Origin: Cellulomonas telluris | GTDB lineage: Bacteria > Actinomycetota > Actinomycetes > Actinomycetales > Cellulomonadaceae | Assembly (NCBI RefSeq): GCF_004886325.1 | Contig: NZ_QXFN01000004.1 | Location: forward strand, 434,001 to 498,000 | Reading direction: 5' to 3' | Length of the DNA stretch: 64,000 nt | Shown: piece by piece, positions 42,167-55,864 of the stretch | Layout of the letters: the number at the start of each line of letters is the position of its first letter | How positions within the stretch are numbered: the stretch's first letter is position 1 | The notes under the pieces: generated by a model | Databases searched by the model: none | The model's input: the letters and a program-made list of their open reading frames with translations, nothing else | What the model was told of the DNA's origin: nothing | Position numbers and translations under genes: made by a program

Positions 42167-42217
42167 CCACAGCGGGCATTCCCGCCCGGGACGTGCCCGC
42201 GACGCGGGCGGACGGCC

Positions 42218-42889
42218 TCAGGCCTGCATGGGCGGGGCCTCGGCGAGCCGGCGCAGGGCCGCGATCTCCGCCGCGACGTCGTCCGCCCCGTACACCGCGG
42301 AGCCCGCGACGAACACGTTCGCACCGGCGCGGGCGATGCGGGCGATGGTCTCCCGCGACACGCCCCCGTCGACCTGCACGGAGGTCGCCAGGCCGGCGGC
42401 GTCGATCGCCTGCCGGGTCCGCCGGACCTTCGGCAGCGTGCCCTCGATGAAGGACTGCCCGCCGAACCCCGGCTCCACGGTCATCACGAGCACCATGTCC
42501 AGCTCCCCGAGCAGGTCGAGGAACGGCTCCACGGGCGTGGCCGGGCGCAGCGCGACCGCCGCGCGCACGCCGCCGGCGCGCAGCTCGCGGGCGAGTCGCA
42601 CGGGCGCCTGCGTCGCCTCCGCGTGGAACGTGACGGATGCGGCCCCGGCCTCGGCGTACTGCGGCGCCCAGCGGTCCGCGTCCTCGATCATCAGGTGCAC
42701 GTCGAGCGGCACGGGGCTCACCTCGGCGATGCGGCGCACGACCGGGAGCCCCAGCGTCAGGTTCGGCACGAAGTGCTGGTCCATGACGTCGACGTGCACG
42801 AAGTCGGCGGACGCGATCGCCGCCAGGTCGCGCTCGAGGTTCACGAAGTCCGCGGACAGGATGCTCGGGTTGATCTGCACGGTCGCCAC
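42218..42889 (-). CDS. rpe: Ribulose-phosphate 3-epimerase
   Basis: A 223-residue TIM-barrel epimerase of the pentose phosphate pathway. It has [20 protein letters not shown], the metal-binding [49 protein letters not shown] and [10 protein letters not shown], all typical. TAGCGT (42896-42901 on the minus strand) is 6 bases before GTG 42889, so the message is probably leaderless. It separates the fmt-rsmB pair from the rib operon. Confidence 0.97.
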   Translation of the reverse strand: MATVQINPSILSADFVNLERDLAAIASADFVHVDVMDQHFVPNLTLGLPVVRRIAEVSPVPLDVHLMIEDADRWAPQYAEAGAASVTFHAEATQAPVRLARELRAGGVRAAVALRPATPVEPFLDLLGELDMVLVMTVEPGFGGQSFIEGTLPKVRRTRQAIDAAGLATSVQVDGGVSRETIARIARAGANVFVAGSAVYGADDVAAEIAALRRLAEAPPMQA

Positions 42890-42951
42890 CCGGCCACGCT
42901 ACCGACGTCCCGCCGCGTCGCACCCGGCGCGCCGGACGGCGGGACGCCCTC

Positions 42952-44544
42952 TCAGCGGCGGCGCAGCAGTGACAGGTACATCGCGTCGGTGCCGTGCACG
43001 TGCGGCCACAGCTGCACGTCCGGCCGGTCGCCGCTCCGCGTCGGCGCCCAGGCCGGGGCGACGTCCGCGAGCACGGGCCCCGCGTCCACGACCTCGACCT
43101 CGGTACCCGCACGCCTCGCGGCCCGCACGGCGTCCGTCACCACGAGCCGCGTCTCCGCCAGGTGCGGCGAGCACGTGACGTACGCGACCACGCCCCCGGG
43201 GCGCACCGCGGCGATCGCCGACGCGAGCAGCTCGCGCTGCAGCGTCCCGAGCGTCGCCAGGTCCGCCGGCGTCCGCCGCCAGCGGGCCTCCGGCCGCCGG
43301 CGCAGCGCGCCCAGCCCGGTGCAGGGCGCGTCGAGCAGCACGCGGTCGTACGCGCCCGGCTCGTCGGTGCCGACGGTCCGCCCGTCCCCCGTCCGCACCT
43401 CCTCGACCGCCGGCGCCGGGACCGCCCGCAGCGACTGCGCCACCAGGCGGCTGCGGTGCGGCTGCACCTCGTTCGCGACCAGCCGCGCGCCCCGCTGCGC
43501 CGCGAGGGCGGCGAGCAGCGCCGCCTTGCCACCCGGGCCCGCGCACAGGTCCAGCCACCGCTCGTCCGGCCCGTCGAGGGGTGCCGCCGCCAGCGCGAGC
43601 GCGACGAGCTGGCTCCCCTCGTCCTGCACGCCCGCCCTGGCCTCGCGCACGGCCGGCAGCGAGCCCGGGTCACCGCCGGGCAGCACGACGGCGGTCGGCG
43701 CGTACGGCCCGGGCGCCGCGTCCTGCCCGGCCTCGGCCACCAGCTCGTCCGTGGTCGTCAGGCCCGGGCGTGCGACGAGCGTCACCCGCGGCGGGGCGTT
43801 GTCCGCCGCGAGCAGGTCCGGGACCTCGGCGGCGGCACGCCCGTCCCCGACCAGGGACTCCCGCAGCGCCCGGACCACCCAGGCGGGGTGGCTCTGCGTC
43901 ACCGCCAGGCGCGCCACCTCGTCCGCCCCGGTGGGGTCGGCGGCGTCACCGATGCGGGCCAGCCAGGCGTCGACGTCGTGCTCGGCGACGCGGCGCAGGA
44001 CCGCGTTCACGAACTGGGCGGCACCGGCGCCCACGCGCTCGCGCGCCAGCCCCACCGTCTCGGAGACGGCCGCGTGCGCCGGCACCCGCATGCCGAGCAG
44101 CTGGTGCGCCCCCAGGCGCAGCAGGTCCAGCACGGGCGGGTCGACCTGCTCGAGCGGACGCGACGACGCCAGCGCGAGGACCGCGTCGTACCGGCCGCGC
44201 AGGCGCAGCGTGCCGTAGGCGAGCTCGGTCGCGAACCCGGCGTCCCGCCCGGTGATGCCCCGGTCGCGCAGCAGCGGCGGCAGGACGAGGTTGGCGTAGG
44301 CCTCCGCGTCCGCGACCGCGCGCACGGCGTCGAACGCGGCCCCGCGTGCGGCGTCGCCGGCACGGGCGCGCTGCGCCGGTGCGGCGGCGCTCCGGTGACC
44401 ACGGCCCTCGGCGCGTGCGGCCCCACGCTGACGCCCGCGCGCGTCCCGGCGCTCGCCGTCGCGGGCACGCCCGCCGCCCTGCCCGGGTCGCCCGCGTCCC
44501 GCGCCGCGCCCGTCGCGACGGTCGGACCCGTCGCCCGCACTCAC
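42952..44544 (-). CDS. rsmB: 16S rRNA (cytosine-C5) methyltransferase RsmB
   Basis: A 530-residue NOL1/NOP2/Sun-family enzyme that makes m5C967 in 16S rRNA. A NusB-like RNA-binding domain ([40 protein letters not shown]) is followed by the SAM-binding domain ([20 protein letters not shown]) with the two catalytic cysteines in [18 protein letters not shown] and [12 protein letters not shown]. The first 65 or so residues are Arg/Gly rich and unusual. GTG 44544 overlaps the fmt stop by 4 bases, which fixes the start and suggests co-translation. Confidence 0.93.
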   Translation of the reverse strand: MSAGDGSDRRDGRGAGRGRPGQGGGRARDGERRDARGRQRGAARAEGRGHRSAAAPAQRARAGDAARGAAFDAVRAVADAEAYANLVLPPLLRDRGITGRDAGFATELAYGTLRLRGRYDAVLALASSRPLEQVDPPVLDLLRLGAHQLLGMRVPAHAAVSETVGLARERVGAGAAQFVNAVLRRVAEHDVDAWLARIGDAADPTGADEVARLAVTQSHPAWVVRALRESLVGDGRAAAEVPDLLAADNAPPRVTLVARPGLTTTDELVAEAGQDAAPGPYAPTAVVLPGGDPGSLPAVREARAGVQDEGSQLVALALAAAPLDGPDERWLDLCAGPGGKAALLAALAAQRGARLVANEVQPHRSRLVAQSLRAVPAPAVEEVRTGDGRTVGTDEPGAYDRVLLDAPCTGLGALRRRPEARWRRTPADLATLGTLQRELLASAIAAVRPGGVVAYVTCSPHLAETRLVVTDAVRAARRAGTEVEVVDAGPVLADVAPAWAPTRSGDRPDVQLWPHVHGTDAMYLSLLRRR

Positions 44545-45512
44545 GAGGCCGCCCCCGCCGCCCGGGCGTCCCCGCCCGTCGCCGTGCCGAGCACCGTGCC
44601 GTCGGCCGGACGCGCACCGCGCGCCCAGTCGGCGGCCGCCATCGGCCGGCGTCCCGGCGGGACCACCTCGCCCAGGCGTACGGCGCCGCCGCCCGTGCCC
44701 ACGAGCACCTCGCGCTTGGTCACGCGCAGCTCGCCCGGCGCGAGGCCCTCCGCCTCGGGGACCGGCTCCACGGGGCCGAGGCCGAGCCGCGACCCGTCCG
44801 GCAGCGTCGTCCACGCGCCCGGCGCCGGGGTGCACCCGCGCACCCGCCTGTCCACCACGTGCGCGGGCTGCCACCAGCGCACGCGCGCGTCCTCCGGCCC
44901 GAGCTTCGGGGCATGGCTCACGCCGTCCGCGGGCTGCGGGACCGGGACGAGCGCGCCCTCCTCGATGCCGTCGAGCGTGCGCACCAGCAGCTCCGCCCCG
45001 GCGACCGACAGGCGGTCCAGCAGGTCCCCCGACGTGTCCCGCGGACGCACCACCTCGGTCAGCGAGCCGAACACGGGACCGGTGTCCAGGCCCGCCTCGA
45101 GGCGGAACGTCGACGCGCCCGTCACCTCGTCGCCGGCCATCACGGCGTGCTGCACGGGCGCGGCGCCGCGCCACGCGGGCAGGACCGAGAAGTGCAGGTT
45201 GACCCAGCCGTGCCGCGGCACGTCGAGCAGGTCGGGCGGCACCAGCACGCCGTACGCCACGACGGGTGCGGCGTCCACCTCGAGCGCCGCGATCTCGGCG
45301 CGCGCCTGCGGGTCGCGCAGCGTGCGCGGGGTCAGGACCGGGACGCCGCGCTCGCGGGCCACCGCCGCGACCGGGGAGGGCTGCAGCGTCCGTCCCCGTC
45401 CCACGCGGGCGTCCGGTCGGGTGAGGACCGCGACCACCTCGTGCCGGGACGCGAGCAGGGCCTCGAGGGACGGCACGGCCGGCGCGGGGCTCCCGGCGAA
45501 CAGCAGACGCAT
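44541..45512 (-). CDS. fmt: Methionyl-tRNA formyltransferase
   Basis: A 323-residue enzyme that formylates initiator Met-tRNA. Its catalytic region has [20 protein letters not shown] (Asn, His) and [14 protein letters not shown] (Asp). The formyl-folate binding N-terminus is [20 protein letters not shown], and an OB-fold C-terminus follows. A TAGGAT -10 (45520-45525 on the minus strand) lies 7 bases before the ATG, so the fmt-rsmB transcript is probably leaderless. Confidence 0.96.
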   Translation of the reverse strand: MRLLFAGSPAPAVPSLEALLASRHEVVAVLTRPDARVGRGRTLQPSPVAAVARERGVPVLTPRTLRDPQARAEIAALEVDAAPVVAYGVLVPPDLLDVPRHGWVNLHFSVLPAWRGAAPVQHAVMAGDEVTGASTFRLEAGLDTGPVFGSLTEVVRPRDTSGDLLDRLSVAGAELLVRTLDGIEEGALVPVPQPADGVSHAPKLGPEDARVRWWQPAHVVDRRVRGCTPAPGAWTTLPDGSRLGLGPVEPVPEAEGLAPGELRVTKREVLVGTGGGAVRLGEVVPPGRRPMAAADWARGARPADGTVLGTATGGDARAAGAAS

Positions 45513-45599
45513 GGGCTCGATCCTAGGTGCCGCCGCGGCCGTGGCCCGTGCCCGTCGACCGGACGGCGGCCCGTCGCACCGGCGCCGCGACGGTCGCGG

Positions 45600-47678
45600 T
45601 CAGAGGAGGTCGACCGGGTCGACCTGGACGCGCACGGTGCCGCCCTCACGCCGGGCGCTGCGGATCGCGACCGACGCCGCGACCGCCTGCGCCAGCGCCC
45701 GGCCGCCCGCGACCGGCACGCGCAGCAGCGCGCGCACCTCGGGGTCGAGCGTCGTCGGGCCGTCGGCGGGCTCGACGGGCACCGGTCCGAGCACCTCCGC
45801 CTCCGGCAGGTCGAGACGCGCGAGCACGGCGGCGACCGCGTCGCGCGTGCCCGTGACGGCGGCCACCCGCACGGCCGGGGGCAGGCGCAGCTCGGCGCGC
45901 TCGGCGAGCTCGCGCGACGCGAGCCCCGCCGGGTCCCACCGCACGAGCGCCTGCGTCGGCCGCACGAGGCCGTCGCCGACGAGCAGGACCTGCCCGCCCT
46001 CGTTCGCGGGCCGCACGAGCGACGCCGCCGCCAGCCACCGGCGCAGCGCGTCCGACTCGGCGCCGAGGCGGGTGCCGGCGCTCGCGACGGCCGCGTCCAG
46101 GAGCACCGCGGCCGCGTACCCGGACGGCGCGACGGGCTCCGCCCCGGGCGTGGCGACGACGAGGGCGGGACGGTCGGGCACCTCGGCGAGGACGCCGCCC
46201 TGCGCGCGCGCACCGGACACCCGCACCGTCACGCCCGCGAACGCACGTCCGAGCTCCTCCGCCGTCCGCTCCGAACCGACCCGCACGGACCGCAGCGCGG
46301 TCGCACCGCACTCGCCGCAGTGCCAGCCCGTGGCGAGCCGCCCGCACCAGCCGCAGGACGGCGTGCTCGCCCCGGCCGCGAGGCCCAGCGGGCCGTGGCA
46401 GGTGGCGCACCGGGCGGGGGTCCGGCACCGCCCGCAGGCGAGCACCGGCACGTACCCGGCACGGGGCGTCTGCACGAGCACGGGACCCGAGGCGAGCGCC
46501 TCCTTCAGCACGCGCCACGCCGGCCCCGGCAGGCGCGCGGCGGCCGCCGGCCCCTCCCGGGCCAGCTCGACGGAGGTGAGCGCACGCACGCGTGCCGTCG
46601 CGGTGCGGACCACCGCGCGGTCCGCGGCGACCTCCCGCGCCCACCCCGTCTCGACCAGGTGCTGCGCCTCGACGGTCCGGCCGTGGGCGCCCACCAGCAG
46701 CGCGCACCCCTCCAGCTCGGAGCGCAGGGCCAGCACCTCGCGCACGTGCGGGTACGGCGCGCGCGGCTCCGCGTGCTGGCCGTCGCCGTCGTCCCACACC
46801 ACCGCGAGCCCGAGGTCCGCCACCGGGGCGAACGCCGACGCCCGCGTCCCGACGACGACGCGCGCGGTGCCCCGCAGGACCGCGAGGAAGGCCCGGTAGC
46901 GCGCCGCGGGGCCGTCCTCGGCGACGAGGCGCGCGACGGGTCCGCCGTCCGCGGTCGACCCCAGTCCCGCCTCGGCCAGCGCCGCGCACACGCGCGCGAC
47001 GTCCCGGGCGTCGGGGACCACGACCAGCGCACCCCGGCCGCCCTGGAGCGCCGCGGCGACGGCCTGCGCCACCGCCCCCGCCCACCCGAGCGGACCGAGC
47101 CCGGGCAGCGCGGACCACACGGCTCGCGGCGCGCCGCCGGCCGCGACGTGACGGCAGAACGCGGCACCCCCGCGGTAGGGCGCCCACCCGACCGGGTCGA
47201 GCGCCGGCGCAGGCGGCGGGGCTGCCTCGGGGGGAGGCTCGCCCTCCACCCGCGCGTGCCGCGGCGGCACGGCGAGCCGCAGGACGTCCGCCGTCGTCCC
47301 CGCCCACCGCTCCGCGACGGCACGTGCGAGCCGGGCGACCGCGGGCGTGAGGACGGGTTCGGACGAGACGACGCGTCGCAGCGGGAGGAGCCGGCCGTCG
47401 TGCTCCGCCTCCGGTGCACGCTCCAGCAGCCAGCCGTCGACGTCCTGACCGGCGAACCGGACCTTGACGCGCACGCCGGGCCGCGTCGCGGCGTCGAGCG
47501 ACTCCGGGACGAGGTACTCGAACGTGCGGTCCAGGTGCGGGGGCGCGAGGTCCACGCACACGCGCGCGACGGGCAGCGTCGCCGCGGGCCTGAGCGACGG
47601 CGGTGTACGGGGTCGCCGTGGCGCGGGCAGCCCGAGACCGGCGAGCGTCGGCTGCTCGGGGCCGTCCGGTGCGCTCAC
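45600..47678 (-). CDS. priA: PriA-like primosomal protein without intact helicase motifs
   Basis: A 692-residue protein with the PriA layout: 3'-DNA-binding domain (VCVDLAPPHLDRTFEYLVPE), helicase core, and a zinc-binding insert with eight cysteines (CGRCRTPARCATCHGPLG ... CGWCG ... HCGECGA). The Walker A (normally GSGKT) is absent, reading ALPGLGPLGWAGAVAQAVAA, and the DEEH box reads WDDGDGQH. It is therefore probably not an active helicase, as noted for other actinobacterial PriA proteins. GTG 47678 lies 7 bases after TGGGAT; ATG 47687 and GTG 47708 are alternatives. Restart of forks is the inferred role. Confidence 0.85.
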   Translation of the reverse strand: MSAPDGPEQPTLAGLGLPAPRRPRTPPSLRPAATLPVARVCVDLAPPHLDRTFEYLVPESLDAATRPGVRVKVRFAGQDVDGWLLERAPEAEHDGRLLPLRRVVSSEPVLTPAVARLARAVAERWAGTTADVLRLAVPPRHARVEGEPPPEAAPPPAPALDPVGWAPYRGGAAFCRHVAAGGAPRAVWSALPGLGPLGWAGAVAQAVAAALQGGRGALVVVPDARDVARVCAALAEAGLGSTADGGPVARLVAEDGPAARYRAFLAVLRGTARVVVGTRASAFAPVADLGLAVVWDDGDGQHAEPRAPYPHVREVLALRSELEGCALLVGAHGRTVEAQHLVETGWAREVAADRAVVRTATARVRALTSVELAREGPAAAARLPGPAWRVLKEALASGPVLVQTPRAGYVPVLACGRCRTPARCATCHGPLGLAAGASTPSCGWCGRLATGWHCGECGATALRSVRVGSERTAEELGRAFAGVTVRVSGARAQGGVLAEVPDRPALVVATPGAEPVAPSGYAAAVLLDAAVASAGTRLGAESDALRRWLAAASLVRPANEGGQVLLVGDGLVRPTQALVRWDPAGLASRELAERAELRLPPAVRVAAVTGTRDAVAAVLARLDLPEAEVLGPVPVEPADGPTTLDPEVRALLRVPVAGGRALAQAVAASVAIRSARREGGTVRVQVDPVDLL

Positions 47679-47727
47679 GCCCGTCATCCCATCACGCGGC
47701 GCGGACACCGCAGCCGCGGGACGGGCG

Positions 47728-48927
47728 TCAGCCGACGGCCGACAGCAGGTCGGCGGTGCGGTCCGTGCGCTCCCACGTGAACTCCGGCAGCTCCCGGCCG
47801 AAGTGCCCGTACGCGGCCGTGCGCCGGTACACCGGCCGCAGCAGGTCGAGGTCGCGGATGATCGCCGCCGGACGCAGGTCGAAGACCTCGTGGATGGCGG
47901 CGGTGAGCCGGTCGACCGGGACGGTGCCGGTGCCGAACGTCTCCACGTACAGCCCCACCGGGTGCGCCTTGCCGATGGCGTACGCCACCTGCACCTCGCA
48001 GCGGCGGGCGAGACCGGCCGCGACGACGTTCTTCGCGACCCACCGCATCGCGTACGCCGCGGAGCGGTCGACCTTCGACGGGTCCTTGCCCGAGAACGCG
48101 CCGCCGCCGTGCCGGGCCATGCCGCCGTAGGTGTCGACGATGATCTTGCGCCCGGTCAGGCCGGCGTCGCCCTGGGGACCGCCGACGACGAACTGGCCCG
48201 TCGGGTTGACCAGCAGCCGGTGCGCCGACACGTCCAGGTCGAGGTCGTCCAGCACCGGGCGGACGACGAGCTCCGCGACGTCCCGCGCGAGCGCGGACTC
48301 CTGCACGTCGGGCTCGTGCTGCGTCGACAGCACCACGGTGTCGAGGCTCACGGGGCGGTCGCCCTCGTACCCGACCGTCACCTGCGTCTTGCCGTCGGGG
48401 CGCAGGCCGGGCAGGGAGCCGTCCTTGCGCACCGCCGCAAGACGCTCGGCCAGCCGGTGCGCGACCCAGATGGGCAGCGGCAGCAGCGTGGGCGTCTCGT
48501 CGCTCGCGTAGCCGAACATCAGGCCCTGGTCCCCCGCGCCCTGCAGGTCCAGCGGGTCCATGTCGGACGCGTCCTCGCGGACCTCGATCGCCTTGTCCAC
48601 ACCGGCGGCGATGTCGGGCGACTGCTGGCCGATGGAGACCGACACGCCGCACGAGTCGCCGTCGAAGCCGATGTGCGAGGAGGTGTACCCGATGCCGCGC
48701 ACGACCTCGCGCACGATCTGCGGGATCTCGACGTACGCGCTGGTCGTCACCTCGCCGGCCACGTGCACCAGGCCGGTGGTGACCATCGTCTCCACGGCGA
48801 CGCGCGCCGCCGGGTCCTGCTCGAGGATCGCGTCCAGGATCGCGTCGGAGATCTGGTCGCAGATCTTGTCGGGGTGCCCCTCGGTGACGGATTCCGAGGT
48901 GAACAGACGGAGGGGCGTCGACATCAT
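47728..48927 (-). CDS. metK: S-adenosylmethionine synthetase
   Basis: A 399-residue enzyme making S-adenosylmethionine from ATP and methionine. Typical parts are [37 protein letters not shown] and [20 protein letters not shown], plus the KIIVDTYGG segment. Complete. Two ATG codons are adjacent (48927 and 48924); TACCCT (48934-48939 on the minus strand) is 6 bases before the first, fitting a leaderless start. The start overlaps the coaBC stop. Confidence 0.97.
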   Translation of the reverse strand: MMSTPLRLFTSESVTEGHPDKICDQISDAILDAILEQDPAARVAVETMVTTGLVHVAGEVTTSAYVEIPQIVREVVRGIGYTSSHIGFDGDSCGVSVSIGQQSPDIAAGVDKAIEVREDASDMDPLDLQGAGDQGLMFGYASDETPTLLPLPIWVAHRLAERLAAVRKDGSLPGLRPDGKTQVTVGYEGDRPVSLDTVVLSTQHEPDVQESALARDVAELVVRPVLDDLDLDVSAHRLLVNPTGQFVVGGPQGDAGLTGRKIIVDTYGGMARHGGGAFSGKDPSKVDRSAAYAMRWVAKNVVAAGLARRCEVQVAYAIGKAHPVGLYVETFGTGTVPVDRLTAAIHEVFDLRPAAIIRDLDLLRPVYRRTAAYGHFGRELPEFTWERTDRTADLLSAVG

Positions 48928-50174
48928 GACGGCAGGGTACCGGCGCCCGCGGCCCCGTCCGCGCGCGCGTCCAGGTGAGCCCGGACGGCGTCCCAGACGG
49001 CGTGCGCGACCTCCTGCTTGGGCCCCGCGGCGGTCGCGACGACCTCGCCGTCGCGGTCCAGCACGGTGACCTCGTTCGTCGCGGCGCCGAAGCCGCGGCC
49101 GCCACCCACGGCGTTCACCACGAGCAGGTCGGCGCCCTTGCGGCGGGCCTTCGCGCGGCCGTGGTCCAGCACTCCCCCCGCGGCGTCGCCCGTCTCGGCG
49201 GCGAAGCCGACGACGGTCTGGCCCGGACGGGGCGGGTCGGTCACGAGCTCGCGCAGGACGTCCACGGTCTCGACCAGCCGCAGCACGGGCGCGTCGCCGG
49301 TCTTCTTGAGCTTCGACCCCGCGACGGTCTCCGGGCGGTAGTCGGCGACCGCGGCCGCCATGACCACGACGTCCGCGTCCTTCGCGCCGGAGCGCACCGC
49401 GTGCCGCAGCTCCTCCCCCGTCTCGACGGGGACGACCGCCACGTCACCGGCCCCGGCCACCACGTCGGGTGCGACGTTCGCGGCGACGAGCGTCACCTGC
49501 GCCCCGCGCTCCGCCGCCGCCCGCGCGAGCGCCGCGCCCTGGCGGCCGGACGAGCGGTTGCCGAGGAAGCGCACCGGGTCGAGCGGTTCGCGCGTGCCGC
49601 CCGCGGACACCACGACGCGCACCCCCGTGAGGTCACGGGTCCGGTCGTCGCCGCCGACGAGCGCGAGCGCGGCGGCTGCGATCGCCTCGGGCTCGGGCAG
49701 CCGGCCCGGTCCGGTGTCGGCACCGGTGAGGCGGCCCGACGCCGGGTCCAGCACGTGCACGCCGCGGGCGCGGAGCGTCGCCACGTTCGCGACGGTGGCC
49801 GGGTGCTCCCACATCTCGGTGTGCATCGCGGGTGCGAGCAGCACCGGGCACCGCGCCGTGAGGAGCGTCGCCGTGAGCAGGTCGTCCGCGTGGCCGCCGG
49901 CGGCGCGGGCGAGCAGGTCGGCCGTCGCCGGGGCGACGACGACGAGCTCGGCCTGCTTGCCGATCGCGACGTGCGCCACGCGGTCGACGTCCTCGAACAC
50001 CTCGGTCGTCACGGGCTGCCCCGAGAGGGCCTCCCAGGTCGCGCGACCCACGAACTCGAGCGCCGCGCGCGTCGGCACGACGCGCACCTCGTGCCCCTGC
50101 TCGCGCAGGAGCCGCAGGAGCAGGACCGCCTTGTACGCGGCGATCCCGCCCGCGACGCCGAGGACGATGCGCAC
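48924..50174 (-). CDS. coaBC: Bifunctional phosphopantothenoylcysteine synthetase/decarboxylase
   Basis: A 416-residue coenzyme A synthesis enzyme. The flavin-dependent decarboxylase half (CoaC) has [40 protein letters not shown] with the catalytic His, and [16 protein letters not shown]. The synthetase half (CoaB) has [20 protein letters not shown] and the [12 protein letters not shown] loop, and [19 protein letters not shown] with the lysine cluster. Starts 9 bases after rpoZ, no strong ribosome binding site. Confidence 0.95.
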   Translation of the reverse strand: MRIVLGVAGGIAAYKAVLLLRLLREQGHEVRVVPTRAALEFVGRATWEALSGQPVTTEVFEDVDRVAHVAIGKQAELVVVAPATADLLARAAGGHADDLLTATLLTARCPVLLAPAMHTEMWEHPATVANVATLRARGVHVLDPASGRLTGADTGPGRLPEPEAIAAAALALVGGDDRTRDLTGVRVVVSAGGTREPLDPVRFLGNRSSGRQGAALARAAAERGAQVTLVAANVAPDVVAGAGDVAVVPVETGEELRHAVRSGAKDADVVVMAAAVADYRPETVAGSKLKKTGDAPVLRLVETVDVLRELVTDPPRPGQTVVGFAAETGDAAGGVLDHGRAKARRKGADLLVVNAVGGGRGFGAATNEVTVLDRDGEVVATAAGPKQEVAHAVWDAVRAHLDARADGAAGAGTLPS

Positions 50175-50183
50175 GGTGGTGCG

Positions 50184-50447
50184 TCAGCCCTCGGTGGGCT
50201 CGGCCGTGAGCAGGCCCGCGTCGATCTCGCGCATGGCGATCGACAGCGGCTTCTCCTGCGGGCGCGTCTCGACGAGCGGCCCGACGTACTCGAGCAGGCC
50301 CTCGTTGAGCTGGGCGTAGTAGGCGTTGATCTGCCGCGCGCGCTTGGCGGAGAAGAGCACGAGCGCGTACTTCGAGTCGGCGCGCTCGAGGAGGCGGTCG
50401 ATCGGCGGGTCGGTGATGCCGGTGGGGGCGGCGACGGTTCCGGACAC
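50184..50447 (-). CDS. rpoZ: RNA polymerase omega subunit
   Basis: An 87-residue omega subunit that helps RNA polymerase assembly. It has [20 protein letters not shown], the [17 protein letters not shown] helix and a C-terminal [22 protein letters not shown] 50447 has GGGAG 8 bases upstream. A promoter and hairpin lie between gmk and rpoZ. Confidence 0.96.
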   Translation of the reverse strand: MSGTVAAPTGITDPPIDRLLERADSKYALVLFSAKRARQINAYYAQLNEGLLEYVGPLVETRPQEKPLSIAMREIDAGLLTAEPTEG

Positions 50448-50482
50448 GGAGGACTCCCGTCCTGCAGAGGGGTGCTGGCTGG

Positions 50483-50537
50483 CTGTGCCCCGGCCGCACC
50501 GCGTAGCGCGAGGGCGGGCACAGACAGAGCCATGCTA
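50483..50537 (-). promoter_or_regulatory. rpoZ promoter and leader hairpin
   Basis: On the minus strand, TAGCAT (50532-50537) fits a -10, and its first three bases are the gmk stop codon TAG. About 9 bases further is an 8-bp perfect stem CTGTGCCC/GGGCACAG (50483-50490 with 50516-50523), inside the leader. It may end gmk read-through or stabilise the rpoZ message. Confidence 0.45.
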
Positions 50538-51104
50538 CCGGGTCGGCAGCCCCATCAGGCTGACCAGCTCGTCCGTGGCGCGGTGCACGTCGTCGTTGAC
50601 GACGACGTGGTCGAACTCCGGCTCGGCCGCGAGCTCCACGCGGGCCGACGCGAGGCGTCGCTCCCGCTCCTCCTCGTCCTCGGTGCCGCGCCCCACGAGG
50701 CGCCGGACGAGCTCGTCCCAGGACGGCGGTGCGAGGAACACGAAGCGCGCGTCCGGCATGGACGCCCGCACCTGCCGGGCGCCCTGCAGGTCGATCTCCA
50801 GCAGCGCGGGCGCACCGGCCGCGAGCCGCTCCTCGACGGGCCCGCGCGGCGTGCCGTACCGGTTGCGGCCGTGCACGACCGCCCACTCCAGCAGCTCGCC
50901 GCGCTCCACCATCTCGTCGAAGCGCTCGGGCGACACGAAGTGGTAGTGGACACCGTCCACCTCGCCGGGCCGGGGGGCCCGCGTCGTCATCGACACCGAG
51001 AGCCACACCTCGGGGTAGCGGGTGCGGATGTCGGCCGACACGGTGCCCTTCCCCACGGCGGTCGGTCCGGCGAGCACGGTCAGCCGTGCCGGCTGCGTCG
51101 TCAT
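50535..51104 (-). CDS. gmk: Guanylate kinase
   Basis: A 190-residue enzyme that phosphorylates GMP to GDP. The P-loop reads [20 protein letters not shown] (Ala-Val-Gly-Lys rather than the usual SGVGKS), with [20 protein letters not shown] binding GMP, and [22 protein letters not shown] 51104 is used; a longer GTG start at 51152 adds an implausible basic stretch overlapping a hairpin. Sits between mihF and rpoZ as in mycobacteria. Confidence 0.95.
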   Translation of the reverse strand: MTTQPARLTVLAGPTAVGKGTVSADIRTRYPEVWLSVSMTTRAPRPGEVDGVHYHFVSPERFDEMVERGELLEWAVVHGRNRYGTPRGPVEERLAAGAPALLEIDLQGARQVRASMPDARFVFLAPPSWDELVRRLVGRGTEDEEERERRLASARVELAAEPEFDHVVVNDDVHRATDELVSLMGLPTR

Positions 51105-51151
51105 GGGGTCGGGTGCCTCTTCTCGTGCGGTGGTGCGGCGCGGGCGCGCCA

Positions 51152-51183
51152 CGGCGCCCGTCCCGGGAGCGGGGCGGGCGCCG
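51152..51183 (-). terminator. Hairpin after mihF
   Basis: 9-bp perfect stem CGGCGCCCG/CGGGCGCCG (51152-51160 with 51175-51183), 13 bases after the mihF stop on the minus strand and upstream of gmk. Terminator or attenuator. Confidence 0.6.
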
Positions 51184-51196
51184 GACTGCGGGCTGC

Positions 51197-51508
51197 TCAG
51201 CCGAAGCGGTCGACGAGCGCCTTGACCTGGTGCGGCCCGAGGCCGCGGACCCGGCGCGTCTCCGAGATACCGATCTCGGACATGATCGCGCGGGCCTTGA
51301 CCTTGCCGACGCCCGGCAGCGACTCCAGCAGGGCGGCGACCTTCAGCTTGCCGATCGTCTCGTCCTTCTGGCCCTGCTCGATCACCTCGGACAGGGAGCC
51401 CTGCGAGTACTTCAGCCGGTTCTTCACCTCGGCACGCGCCTGTCGCGCCGCGGCGGCCTTCTCGAGCGCGGCGGCTCGTTGTTCGGGAGTCAGCGGAGGG
51501 AGAGCCAC
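51197..51508 (-). CDS. mihF: Actinobacterial integration host factor (mIHF)
   Basis: A 103-residue nucleoid-associated DNA-binding protein unrelated to E. coli IHF. It starts [20 protein letters not shown], with a long helix and a C-terminal helix-turn-helix/H2TH part ([37 protein letters not shown]). It folds DNA and is needed for phage integration in mycobacteria. GTG 51508 has GAGAAGG about 8 bases upstream. Located between pyrF and gmk as in relatives. Confidence 0.96.
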   Translation of the reverse strand: MALPPLTPEQRAAALEKAAAARQARAEVKNRLKYSQGSLSEVIEQGQKDETIGKLKVAALLESLPGVGKVKARAIMSEIGISETRRVRGLGPHQVKALVDRFG

Positions 51509-51561
51509 GCGCGTCACCTTCTCGTCACTGGGCCGGTGATCCTCGTCGCCGGAGCGTGGGA

Positions 51562-51601
51562 TCGATGCATCGAACCTAGCGACGCGGATGCGTGTCGGCA
51601 A
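51562..51601 (-). promoter_or_regulatory. mihF promoter with palindrome at the start site
   Basis: -35 TTGCCG (51596-51601), 17-base spacer, -10 TAGGTT (51573-51578), minus strand. A perfect 12-base palindrome TCGATGCATCGA (51562-51573) sits where transcription should begin. It could bind a repressor, including mIHF itself. Confidence 0.55.
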
Positions 51602-51656
51602 CGCGGCACGGGACGCGTGTCGCGCCCCGACCTGCACGGACGGTGCACCGGCCGGC

Positions 51657-52522
51657 TCACCGCAGGGCGGCGGCGGCCTCGGCGGCGGCACGTCCCGCGG
51701 CGTCGCGCAGGGCCAGCGGGTCAGGGCCGGCGGCCAGGACCGCGCGCGACGAGGACGCCAGGACCTGCCGGCGTGCCGGGCCGAACACCCGGGCGAGCTC
51801 GGCGGCACCGGCGCCCTGGGCGCCGACACCGGGCGCGAGCAGCGGTCCGTTGACCCGCGTCAGGTCCACACCGGCACGCTCCGCCGCGTCCCCCACGGTG
51901 GCGCCCACGACCAGCCCCACGGAGCCCAGCGGCCGCTCCCCCGCGTTGAGCGCCGCGGCACGCGCCGCCATGGTCGCCGCGACCGTGGGACCGTCCTCCG
52001 TGCGGGCGTGCTGCACCTCGTGACCCTCCTTGTTGGAGGTGAGGCACAGGACGAACAGGCCACGGCCGGTGGCGTGCGCGAGGTCCACCGCGGGGTCGAG
52101 CGAGCCGAACCCCAGGTACGGGGACACCGTGAGCGCGTCCCCGGCGAGGGGCGAGCCGTCGCGCAGGAACGCCTCCGCGTAGGCGCCCATCGTCGAGCCG
52201 ATGTCGCCGCGCTTCGCGTCGACCACGACGAGGGTGCCGGTCTCCCGCCCCGCGGCGACGACCTCCTCGAGCACGGCGACCCCGGCGGAGCCGTGCCGCT
52301 CGAAGAACGCGGCCTGCGGCTTCACCGCGGCCACGCGGCCCGCCAGGGCGTCGAGGACCGTCAGCGCGAACGTGCGCAGGCCGCCGGCGTCGTCGGCCAG
52401 TCCCCAGTCCGCCAGCAGGGTCGCGTGCGGGTCGATGCCCACGCACAGCGGACCGTGCTCGTCCATCGCGGCGGCGAGGCGCGCCCCGAAGGGCGCGCCC
52501 GCGCCGCCGCCGGTGCCGACCG

Positions 52523-52526
<4 letters not shown>
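51657..52526 (-). CDS. pyrF: Orotidine 5'-phosphate decarboxylase (long, type 2)
   Basis: A 289-residue enzyme for the last step of UMP synthesis. The catalytic [10 protein letters not shown] (Asp, Lys, Asp) is present, with [17 protein letters not shown] at the N-terminus and [19 protein letters not shown] at the C-terminus. The length and motif mark the type-2 group, common in Actinobacteria. GTG 52526 overlaps the carB stop by 4 bases. It is the last gene of the pyr operon; pyrD is absent here. Confidence 0.96.
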
Positions 52527-55863
<3,337 letters not shown>

Positions 55864-55864
<1 letters not shown>

